Source: Branchiostoma belcheri (Eukaryota > Chordata > Leptocardii > Amphioxiformes > Branchiostomatidae). From it: a DNA stretch of 64,000 nucleotides. The position numbers and the translations under genes are program-made. The stretch spans positions 2,294,854 through 2,358,853 of the forward strand of contig NW_017803921.1 of assembly GCF_001625305.1 (NCBI RefSeq), in the 5' to 3' direction. This document shows, one piece after another, positions 30,881-43,252 of this stretch (its first letter is position 1; every line of letters starts with the position of its first letter). The notes under the pieces were generated by a model. The model ran no database searches. It saw only the letters and a list, made by a program, of their open reading frames with translations, and had not been told where the DNA came from.

Positions 30881-33264
30881 TGTAGAAAAGTTCCTCTGCA
30901 CATTGCTCTAGCCAGCCTGAAATTTTTTTCTGTCATCTCAAGTTTGACGTAACATCATGTTGAGTGCCAAATGTGACAACCCTAGGGGGGTCCGCTGACT
31001 AGAACATTGATACCACTGGCCATTGTTACCATTTTTTGGTGGCCCCTTAGATTAGCTTTTCTCACTGACCCAATCCTGTCCATAGTAGCTGTAGAAGTCA
31101 ATAATTTGATCAATAATAATGATCAATATCTAAGATTAAAAACTAGAAATCTTGAAGTTAAATTTTAGGTATTGCAACCCTCATCAGCTCTTGCCACTAA
31201 ACGCTTTTGCCATTCTTGCCATAGCCCAATCACATTACCCAGTTCTCCTTGTTAAAAATGATATTATAAAGTGTGAAATATTCGTTTTTCATTGGATATC
31301 TAAACTTATAAATGCATATACAATAACAGGTTCAAATGCAGGGTTTCGAATGTGGACCAGTCCTTACAATTTGGAAGACAAAATTTCCAAACCTGTGATA
31401 AGAAAAAAATGACCAAAGTACCAAGGATTATATAACGTCCCTTCTTTGACCCAAAAGGAACTTAATATATCCATTATGTGCCAATACACCTGTCAACTTT
31501 TGACCCCTCTTTAGAGGAATTAACACCAAGTGCTTCCTTGCTTTATAATCTATGCAGATCTTAAGTCTTATGCTGGACTTCCTTAATGCGGGTATCTATT
31601 GTGATGAAATGTTGTATATGTAAATATTCATACATGTATATGCTGATTTGGTAATGCAATACATTATGGAATGCATGTATGCATGTATGCAACTGACCTG
31701 GAAACTTAGCACTAAGATATCAAAAGATTCCCCTAGAATTACATAATATTACAGTTGAAATCTTCTCATGATTTTGCATTGCCTGAAGTTGTACATATAA
31801 TATTGTATAAAACAAGGTTAGAAGGTATAAAACTTAATGCCAAGGATTTTAGGACTTAGATTGTGCAACAGTTACCAAAGCCAATACTGCAATGCAAGTG
31901 GACAAGACAAATTGTTGTGGGTTCTCTTAGATTATTATGGAGTCAGTACTCCTATACAAGTGTGAGAATAATTATGCAGAAATAATTATGAAATAGTCAT
32001 TGTGTCAAGATAATTATGTATAAAGATAAATTTTGTACATATAAGTCTCAGATCATGACAATCTAACACAACAAGGCAAATATAAGAGACAAACTATGGT
32101 ACATCCTTCCATCTGAAAAGATGTTGGTAGCCTCTTTGTAAGATACCGGTATACACAAATTTAGTTGGGAAAAGTTTGTATATAAGGTTACAATGGGTAA
32201 AAGTGCATTTCACTGTTAGGTAGACTTTTGTCAGATGTATTATAAAGTGCTAGTAATACGTTAGCTAGGATTGTTTACCTCCGTAGCAGTCTGACACGTT
32301 GGCTTTTTTTTTTGCAAAACGTGCCATTTTCTGATTGCTTTAATATCAATCCTGATTATACCCTGTTTCTTGCAGTTGTTATGGGAGCAAAGAAAATAAA
32401 GTCCAACTGTGAAAAGTCCAAATGTATAGAAGTATGTAGAGAATGTATAGAAAACTTTGCTTAGGTGCCAACAGTTGATTGTGTTCCTGGAGATAGAAAA
32501 TATAAATGTTTGGAACTAGGAGTCCCGTTATTCATTTGTTTGACTGTATAGCCATGTATTAATTCCACCTTTTAAGTTTTATACAGGTTTCCTTTTGCAC
32601 TTTAGCAAGAAAAATCAGATGGATAGATTTAGAAAGGAACTATGATTAAAGTGAACTTTTACAGAGAAGGAAGTGGCTGTTGAAACTGCAACAGGAACAA
32701 TATTGTTTCCTTATGGAAACCGCAACAGAAACAACATATCAAGTTCAGTCTGAACATACATGTATTCCTATGGGAGATACAATTCAGCAATGTTTTTTTA
32801 TTGCATCTAAATAGTTGCACATGATCAGATCGTTTTTAGTGATGACGATTCTGTACTTGGAAAGAGCCAAACAAGACCAAAACGGTCCAAACTTGAACCA
32901 AAGGCCATTCGCGACCTGCACTTCGGATAAACATCGCAAGGTGTCGCCCGTGAGAGGTCAAAGTAGGTCAATATTGGCTCGGGCGACACTTGAATGGAGG
33001 CCGCAAGAAAAGAGCAAACAAGAACCGCGCTCCCCGGGTTTATAACGGTTTACAAGTGTTCGGACCTGCACGCGAGGGCTGTGTGCTGTGTTTGAAGGGA
33101 CAAAGAAGCGCTACAACTCCCCCGAGGATCGCAGAAAGCTCGGAATCGTCGATAAGAAAACTTGTATCAAGTTGACGATCTGAACTGGGACGCGAGGATC
33201 GCCAAAAGGAGTCCGATGTGAGATCCACTACAACGGAAGTGAGCCCGCCACTGATAACTTCAGT
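30881..33264 (+). other. CHGN 3' UTR and FMNL promoter/5' UTR
   Basis: No additional gene is seen. 30881 to about 32420 is probably CHGN 3' UTR (AATAAA at 32395-32400). From about 32900 the sequence turns GC-richer and should include the FMNL transcription start and 5' UTR. Confidence 0.5.
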
Positions 33265-36200
33265 ATGGGGAACGGAGAGAGCACTCCGGACCCGGCATTG
33301 CGCCACAACACCACCGCAGCAAGCATGAAGAGTCCCATGCCCGACCAGGGAGAGTTAGAGGAGAGATTCGCCCGAGTTTTGGTGAGTAAAACTTTGTTTC
33401 GCGAGTCCGAGTCGACCCCCCGTGGTTCGCCCCCCTCCCCCATAATTTGTGGCTCGCTTCGTGGGGGCGGAAAATACGGAAGTTGTTCAAAACGTTCGAA
33501 ACAATTGATGTTTTCCAACATCACCTTTCGGAAATGTGGCGTCTCACTTCTGTTGGCTGTTGTGGGTGTTCCGCTGTCTGGTCTGTAGGTGTTTTGGGGT
33601 TTACAGCAAACACAGAGAGTTTGAAAGTTTGGAAAGTTTGCCAGGACGTTTTTGGTCAACAACTGGGCGTGGAGAGTGGACTGAAAGGACACTAGAAAAA
33701 CTGTTTGTTACACTCACAATGACTCATCTTTGTTTCCTCCCAAAACTTGAAGAAATTTGTGTTGAATCTTAGAGGGTACAATGTAAATTTGTAACTTAAA
33801 ACAGAATTAGGTTGATAATGAATGAATATGAATAAACAAAGGCTCAAATAAACAAACAAATGGTAAACACTGTGATTATGATATTTAACTGCCTCACCAA
33901 ATTGTATTGTCTGAATTTAAATCGCATAATTGTTCACAAACCACTGCATTACGTAACACCCAGTCCTGTACTTAGTTAAAGTTATTAGGTACAGGCTGTG
34001 ATAGGCTAATAATAGGCCTGAGTCATCCTACACAAATTATGGGTGTACCCTTACAGATCAGGAAGTGTGGTGGGTTTCCTAACAAGTTCAAGGTGCAGCT
34101 CAAAACCGGCGTCTTGTAACTTCCCTCTTTGATCCCCTAAAGCAAATCAGGGCTCAAAGGCGGGAATCAAACCGCCGTACATACGATCCAGAGGTGGTCT
34201 AACTCTAGCTGTAAACCTTGATAGGAAACTGTACTATCTTTGGTCATCTATATCTGAATCTGTATAGCAGGTATAATCGCCCCTTGGTGTAACACACCAA
34301 CTAAATCGTTGTGTGTAACTAGTAATTGCCCACACCAACAATGTACCGTCTTCCCAGGCACATGATTATATTTATGATATATAAAACTACTTACATCGAT
34401 GAGGCATTACAGGTATATCCAACTCCTGGTGTTTTCTGTGAAAAACTAAATCTAATGAAGGTGACCCTGATGATATTATCAATGATGGTTTTCTTTTTCC
34501 TGGCTACTTGTTGTGAGTTTTGTCCCAGTAGATTGTTTTACTCCCAAACATTGATTGTTGGACACAAACGTTACACATAACGTTACGCCCCCTCCTGAGT
34601 TTCTTGGCAGCCAGTTTTTGGCACGGCCATATCAACAGGAAGAACTTGAACTTGATAAAGTTGAACTCTCAGGAGGTGGTGACAATCACCAAATGGACTG
34701 GTGTCAAAAGGTGAAACAAAATGAAGCTACATGACAAAAACTTATCTCAGTGTTGAATTGTTGAAAGTTGTGTCTTGTGTGGATTGTCATCAGGTTGTGT
34801 GTGTTTTCTCAGTTTATGTCAGGCTATATTAATGCTGCAGAAATATTGATCATTGATCAATGTACCTGTAACAAACTTCCTGACCGGAAGGAATGTATGT
34901 ATTGATTAGGGATTTTGACGTGAACAAAAACAACTGGCCAAATCATACAATGTTACGTTCAAATTTTCATCCTTGCTGTTTCCAAAATTTTTTATGTATG
35001 TCAGAAATGTAGGTCACTATTGCCTAAACCTCTTAGAAAAAGATTGTCAAAGAAAAATATGTACAGTGGTGTTTAAAATCTCCCCCTCTCCCAGTCTCTT
35101 GCTATGCCAGCTGTCACTACCAGCACATGCCAACACAGGGTGCCTTAATTAGTATTACTAATCATAGTGTTTATGTAATTAAGCAAATTAAAAGCAATTT
35201 TCACAGGAATACAATTACTTCAATTTCACACTTCTCTAAGTAACCCCACTAGGGTTAACTACCAAACCTTCACCCTGTTCTTTGCTGAACTAAATACTGA
35301 TGCAGTTTTTCTTGGCTTCTGACTTCTTGTTCCAACAATGCCTCCATTCAACTGAGATTCTCTCTTGAGTTACCAGTACGTGATCCCACTGGTGTTACTG
35401 TGTTGAAACAAGGCTGGCTGTTCAGCAGTTTTACTGCACCTTGTTTGTCTGGTTTTCTTTGCTTTAAGTCTTTTGTTGTCATGTTGGTCTGTTCCTCTTT
35501 ACTGTAGGGAGCATTGTATACAGTAATGTATGCAGTAGAGTACTTGCCAGCTACAATCTACAGTGATAGCCATACAGGTTTATTTCAATGACATAATATG
35601 GAGATGATTTTAAAGCAGAAATAAAGCTAGATGTCATAAAGTTAAAAACACCACTTAATTCAAGTCTGGAAGTAGGTTGTGTTCCGTTTATTCATTATCA
35701 CGTCATTGACGGGTTGATAATATATAGTGGTTCCTGAAATTTGAATACAATAGAATTTTTTCACTAAATATTTGATCTCGCCTCTAAATATTTCATGTTG
35801 CCTGTAGACAGTAGTACTGTTCGTGAAGGTACAACTTCTGTCAGTATGCAGTATAGCAAGAGACAGAGGACAAGTATGTCACACTCTGGCCTTGAACAAC
35901 AACTTGAAGTCCGCCCACCACCACCTGAAGTGAGTCAGTCTGTAACAGGAGACAGGCTGTGCCTGTAGTAAAGTGTCTGTTTAGGGTGGAACTTCAAAAC
36001 ACTCGCCCTCCCACACAACCACTAGTCCTGATGGCTGCCTGGGGTTTTCTTACATCCATTGCCAAGTGCTGCTTGATGACTAGGATAGTTTAAAATTCTT
36101 TACAGGTCACAGTACTCAGATTGTATGGCATGGCCAGAGTTGGAGTTTGCTGTGGATTTTAAGTTTACAGTTACACATAATGGAAGACAAACATGTTTTT

Positions 36201-39200
36201 GTGAGTCACTGCAAAAACCTAGGAAATTTCAAGAAAAGACAGCAAAAAATTTCACAATTTTCCAAATTTGCTACCGTAATTGTTTAATGAATGATTTGGG
36301 GTGTTGGTAGGCTTGTCACTTTGCTCATTAGGATGACGTAAGTCTGGAACACAAACATACAAACTAGCATAAATCAAGTTAATGCCACCAAAAACAATAC
36401 TTCCATTCCAGAAGTAGAATTTTCACACTTTGAGTTTGAAGTTTGAAACAAACTAGGTGGAGCATGTTTCCGATGATTTGGGATGTGGGTAGGTCTGTCA
36501 CTTTGCCCAAGGATGAGGTATATTAGTAGAGAATGTCAGATGATGCCAACCAGGATATGAGGTACACCATGCCAACCCACGCCGACGGCCAACTCTACAG
36601 AGATGTTACACTGTCCAGACTGGAGTCATCTGTCAGCCCTGCACAGCAGTCTAACCCTGGTGTTTACACAGACTCCTGTACAGACTGGAGCTGCACCCAG
36701 GGGATCCCTGTCTTACACATGAACATGATCCCAGCATGGCAGGCAGGGATGGTAGAGATAGGACACTGTCAAATTTCTGAACCCGAGAGATAAAATATGT
36801 ACTTAGGCTTGATTCTGATCTGGAATTATGTATAATTTACATTTATAAATTATACATGTAGTAACAATTCAAGTATCATCAAGACTTGTCATTGTGTAGA
36901 AGAGGCCTCTCTATTAGACCCTGTTCATACCAGACTTATATTTAGCGGTTTCAACCGGTTTTTCAAAAACCGGTTTTTATTTAACCTGGTGTGAACGCAA
37001 ATTAACCGGTTTTTAGGGGTTTAAATCCGATTTTGAAAAACCACCTCGGGAGGTGGTTTTTGAGGGGTTTTTGTGGGGGTTTTCCACCGAAAAACCTGGT
37101 CTGAACGCTAAGGGTTTATTGAACCGGTTTTTGCGTCATAATTCCGGGGTCACGGGGTCAGCATCCTGGCCGTGTGCGACCTCCAAGCTTTTTTGATCGC
37201 GTTGTTTTGACCAACTTGAGTTCGTTTCCACTGTTTTTCCACGGTTTTTCTTCATTTTGCGATGGAATCAGCAAACGCAACCTGGTCGGCGGACGGGACG
37301 TTCCTGATACTTATTTAGGTTTGGAGAGCAGCAGTCGCCGAATTCGAGAAAGCTAGGGGGGGGGGGAGGGCTCTACCGAACCAAAAATGTTGGAGGAGGC
37401 TGATTTCTTGAAGATAAAGGATCAGTGCCGCACTAAGGTAAAAAAACAAACTGAAGACGGCATGCAAGCAAGAAGGCCAAGGACAAAAATCAGAAGAGCG
37501 GGAGGAACGGTTATTCAAACTGCAGTCATGGCCGATTAATTGGATATTCACCGGACAGGATTTTTACAAAACCGGTTATCAAAAGTCTGGTATGAACGCT
37601 AAGGGTTTTAGCCGGGTTTTTGAAAAACCGGTTGAAACCGCTAAATATAAGTCTGGTATGAACAGAGTCTTAGTTAGTCACCTAAACAACTTTCAAAATA
37701 TAGGTTTTGAAAGTTTGTTACATGTATTCTGAAAGTCCTTGGGATTGTGATATTTAATCATTTTTATACCAAGTTATGGTTCCTGTCATTGCCAGTTGTT
37801 TATATAAACTGGGCTCCCACACAGGGAAGTGAGTTACACACCAACATTGCAGAACTGTAGTCAAGTCATGCCTGTTACAACTGTGACAGACACCACACAA
37901 CTCTCTGACCTCTGAAATATGTGCCTGTTGTTTATCTATGAGTTATGTATGCTATAGAATCATGAAGCTCCTTATCATTCAAATACAGAAGGAAGTTCAA
38001 GGGCAAGATTACAATTTACTAGTAGATTGTTCAAGCAAGATTAGAATTTGGTATTTTCAAACATCATTTTAATTGAAGTTTCTTTGCCAGTTTGATGAAA
38101 AAGATTTCTCCAAGTCTAACATCCGTGTCCATAATATCACCAACTTGAGAAACAGTGTGCTTAAAGATATTTTTACTGCAACATACCCTAGGTATGTACA
38201 TTTGATGTGTGAAGGAGTGCATACCAAAAGTATGTTGCAGTAAAAATGTCTTTAAGCACACTATTTCTCAAGGTGGCGATATTATGGACCCTGCTGATAT
38301 TATGGACACAGATGTTATATATAAAGTCGTTTTGAATAATTGCCAGAAATTTTACACATTCTGGTTGGTTATAATTTTGTAATAAACCCAAATATGGTCA
38401 GGATTACCACGGCGGCCATATTTGTTGGTGACCTTGACCAGTAGAGGTCATTGTCAGGTTGATCTGGAGCCTGTCAGGTCTGAACCTGACCTTGGCACCT
38501 GGCAGTGAACATGAGGCTGTTATCTTGTTATGAGGAGGAGGAATTTTGTGGTCACATTTGTGGCTGGAAGGGAAGGAGGTCAGGAGGACTGAGACGTGCC
38601 AGCCTGTGTAGAATACATTGATCAAGACTGACTACAAAAATAAAACAACATCCTATTATTGCATTTCTAGTGTATATCATATTCTTAATCAAGTGTCAGA
38701 AGAAATGATAAAATCTTCATTGTTGTATTATCTGTTTAGATTTTGAAGCCATAGAATTTAGGTGTAGGAGACATGGCTGATTCTACAAAAACCTAACTGA
38801 AGATAGGTGCACAGAAAATTTAGGATGCACAACATCAAATAATTCTGTTTCCTTTCAGCCCAGAGGCTCTTTTATGGCACTCAAATGTTAAGAACACATG
38901 TGTGCCTACTAGTATATAGCAGTACATTGACCTTAAACAAACACTAGGTGCACTGGTGCACCCACAGTCAAAAATTGGGTGCACAGCTACAATTTTAGGT
39001 GCACAAAGTACCCCAGTATACACCCTGTATTTTAAGCCCAGATCACCTTAGACAGGTTTAGGTATGTGAGTTTGAAGACCTGGAGTGAAATCCAGACTTC
39101 AGGAATGTTTTGTTTTTGTTTATACGGAATCTCCAGGTATTCCTACAGAAACAAACACACCTGTTCTTTAAAATGACCAGGGACATACACGGCCGAACAA

Positions 39201-42200
39201 ACAGCAATTATCTGTAACGTGGAAACCTTGGAGGGGAATCTGGAAATTAGGTCAAACGAAGATTATAGGATTAGTTAGTTTGAGATATGATATCAGAAGA
39301 TTAGAAAGTCTGTAAGTTTTTTAAAAGCTATCTTGTAATGACTACCCCTAGGTCCCCTACTATGCTTGGTGGCAGCAAGTTTCACCATATGATAGTACTA
39401 GTATTTAGTTCTTGGAAAAACAAATTTTTCAACACCTCATTCATAGCCTGGGCTGATATCTCTGGTACTTGAAGACAAAACCATTTCTGGAGACTGTTAG
39501 TTCAACTTAGTTGCGAAAGTGAAAAAAGAAAAAAAAGAAATGTCTTCACTCCATACCCAAAGCCATTTTTATCACTATGTTTTGCAGAAAACTAGGACGA
39601 TAGAATCTATATTCACATGTTGTCTCATACATTATTTAGAAACAAGATAAATATTTAATATGACAAGCAGCTATGTACAGTATTCACCAGTAGTGAATTC
39701 CACAGAGAGCCTACAGGGCAAAGAATGTGAGATGGAATGTAGAACAGGAGACCAACTCAAACTGACCAACTGGTTAACTCTCTCCCTACTGAAGTAGCCT
39801 TTTGGTACCAAATTTGTATAGGTTACAGGGTTAGGCAGCAGGGAGAAGGTTACGGTAACTCAAACTCCACTGTTTGTTATTGACCAATGGAAACTGCTGG
39901 ATAAGAATTGAAGATAACATTTCGAGTGACATCCATCACTCAGTCTCTTCCTTCTTCAGTGTCACGAAAATTCACTTGAGTATTGTTAACCTGGATGTAA
40001 AAACCTTCATTCAACTACATGTAACAAATTATTCCTGTGAAAACTGGTGTGTTGGAATTTTTTGGGACTCTCGGCTACGACAGTACGAGCTCTGAGACTT
40101 TAAAGTTTAAAGGATTAAAATATCAGGGTTGTGACTGTTTGACAACTTGCTTTGGAGGGTGATACCGGAAGAATTTATGTGTGTTCATGTTACAGATGGA
40201 AATCTGCTTGTGTAGTGATTACAACATGTGCAGACTGATTTAGAAATTCCCCAGGAAACAGTCTGGCATCCAGGTTACAATTAGTAATGTACATGTACAG
40301 TGTTGATAGTGTTGTATTATGTCAAATGGCTCTTGTCTTACTGGTTCTAGCATACACACCATAAGGCATTACAGATTAAGGATCAGAGAAACAGTCCAGT
40401 CCAGAGAGCCACTTCACAACTTGTCTGTCCCAGGTCTCCATACAAAATGTGGCAATCTCAACTTATCAAGTGTATTTCCAGCATGAGTTCACATGAAGTG
40501 TTCCGGGTTCTGTGGTCCAAACACTTTCAAACACGTTCTGATGACCACTTTTAAAACACTCCTGACCAACGACTTGTAAAATGCTGTCAGGTGGCCTTTT
40601 TGCTTTGTGTTGGTCAAGTCAACTGTGGATTTGTTAGGGTCATTTCAATCATGTAATTCCTGATGTCTGCGGATGATTGGTTGATTCCTCTATCTTGTCT
40701 GTCTCTGGCCATTAACATTTGATCTCAATGAAAATTGGCCAGCCAAAGGCTCAAACAAAACTATATGCAGCTCTGTGACAGTAACATATACTTTATTGAT
40801 GATTGTTAGACAGTCAGGTGCATTTTTTATTATACAAAATAAATCAAACAACTGGATAAGGTTCCTACTAATCCTAACATATTTAGACATCTCTTTGTAC
40901 ATGTATCAATATAGTATCCAGGGGTTAAAATACTTTTTTTTTCCAGGTTGCCCGGGCGGCAACCTGGGTCAAAAGCCAGGTTGCCCCATCAGGATTTCAG
41001 GTTGCCCCATTTCAAAGGATCTGGATTCTTCAAATCTGCTACCCAATATCCATTATCCTTTCTTTTTATCAATTAATAGGTTTGTTTATCAAGTAGCAAA
41101 CACAACAGCTGTCAAACATCATTGTTTATTAAAAAATGCTGCCTTCATATGGGTGGGTACCTGTTCCGCTCTTTCAGGTCCAGGTCCAGAGTCCAGGTCC
41201 GGACCTGTACCTGTACCTGTACCTGATTCTGGATACCAGACTATCAGTACCAAATAATTTTTGCTAAATGATCATTGCTAAATATTAGATGTATAGCAAC
41301 CAATACAAATTTTTTTATTTATTTTTTAAATTTTTTTAGATTTTAGATTTATTTTTATTTTTTTAGATTTATTTTTATTTTATTTATCCTCTTTTAATTT
41401 ATTTTATCCCATTTTATCCGTTCTAATCATTATCAAACTTCTCCTCTACTGTCCTCTATGGCTAAAACCTCAGAACCGAATATATTAATACATTAATAGT
41501 GATAGTCACCTGTTATGTCAATCCTTCCACAAATGTGGTAAATCGTCATAAATAAAAAAAAATAAATTAAACTTCCCAACCAATCACATCGCCCTCTAGC
41601 GGTTTGGGCCAAATTGCAGGCATGCATAAACAACAAATTCCAAGATGGCCGCCGCTCGTCTCAAAATTCGGGCCGATTGCCGAAGTTTCCTTGTATTTTC
41701 CTTGGTATTTTTACGCGATTCAAGCAAAGAAAACAAGTTGACCACAAGAACAAAAGAGTAATACAGCCTTGGGAAACTAATGGTCCGTTTTGTTGGGTGC
41801 TAATTTCTCATTTCGAGTGAAAATTTATGTGTGGCAGTAGCGGCACAGTGTGACCATGTGGTCTAAAATCACTTATTTTCGGCTCGAACCAAACGCGGCC
41901 TGTAAAGTTCCCTTTATGATTTCTAGATGACTATCGGTAACGAAAATATGGAGAATATTGTTGCAAAATGAGAGGTACGGAAACTAAGGTAAATTTCTTT
42001 TATTTTAATGCTGGATTTTCATTTTCCTGGCTGGCTTCCTTGTATCTAGTGATCATCAGTTAGTATGGATTTTTGTTCCGGTCCAAAAAACCGGTCCACC
42101 GACGTTTCGTTTTTTTTTCGGACCGGACCGATAAATTTTTTCGGTCCGAACCGGTCCACATGTCAATCAGGCGGGACCGCGGCACTATTTATTTCAGAAG

Positions 42201-43219
42201 CTGCTGGCCGTAAACTTGCGCTCCGGGCAACCTGGCTTTCCGAATAAGTCTCGCACAGAAAAAATTACTTGCGCGGCGAGACTGCGAGACCGGGTATTTT
42301 AACCCCTGAGTATCTACAGTAGTATATCTTTCATCAGTGAACTGAAGAAAAAGACTTGTTATCTGTCTGATTTATTTCATACACAGTATTGTGTATTATT
42401 CTATGATATGAAGGCTTGATACAACTAAACAGATGTAAACTGTGCCAACTCTCCTGATGACACTGTTGTTATGAAAACTGTGTGGTATGCAGACATTTCT
42501 GTACAATAGAGTCTGCAGGCTGACCTTCAGACATAACTACTCTGTGATGTGATACTGGGGCTTTGTGGGCACAAGGCAGCAGCTGGTTTTTGAAGTCCCT
42601 GCCAATTGTTTTGAAGTTCATTGAGATCTCAGCTTAGGACTGTTCAACCCGAATGAAGAGCCCCTAGCAGCTGTGGTAATAATAGCAAGTCTAACTCATG
42701 TTGTACTCTATGATACTTTTTGGAAGAAACAATCATAAACACATTGATTCTACATCTACATCTACATGTATGAACAAGATTTGAGTTACTAGTGTTTCCC
42801 AAGTGTGTCCTTTTGTGTTTGATTACAGTGATTTATTTAATTGCCAGGATTCTTCCTGGACTATATGATGTATTTCCAGAAGCATAAATATAAATATGAA
42901 ATATAAAATATTGACCAAATATGTGATATGTTGCCCCCCCCCTCCCAGGCGTCTATGGATCTCCCCCCAGACAAGGCCAAGGTGCTGAGAGGCTACGACA
43001 ACGACAAGAAATGGGACCTCATCTGTGATCAGGTAGGGCAATAGGTGTTCATGTAACTATACTGGCCAGGTAGGGCAACAGGTGTTCCTGTAGATAGAAC
43101 AGGTGTTCATATAGGTACATACAACAGGTGTTGCTTGCTGTTTATGTTACAGTAGAGTAGAGTGGCCATTTTGCAGCTACTATGTATATTGCAATAGATT
43201 GTTCATGTATGTATGTGTG

Positions 43220-43252
<33 letters not shown>

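Larger units (their letters stand above)
33382..42948 (+). other. FMNL intron 1 (9.6 kb), transposon-rich
   Basis: The intron separates the myristoylation exon from the GBD. It holds a tRNA-like SINE near 34045-34215 and a short tandem duplication near 36285-36510. It also holds a Harbinger-like element (36917-37669), a palindromic element (38118-38316), a GTGCAC repeat (about 38870-39015) and a hAT-like element (40919-42308). An open frame at 36533-36793 has coding-like composition but no recognised family. Regulatory content cannot be judged from sequence alone. Confidence 0.7.
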
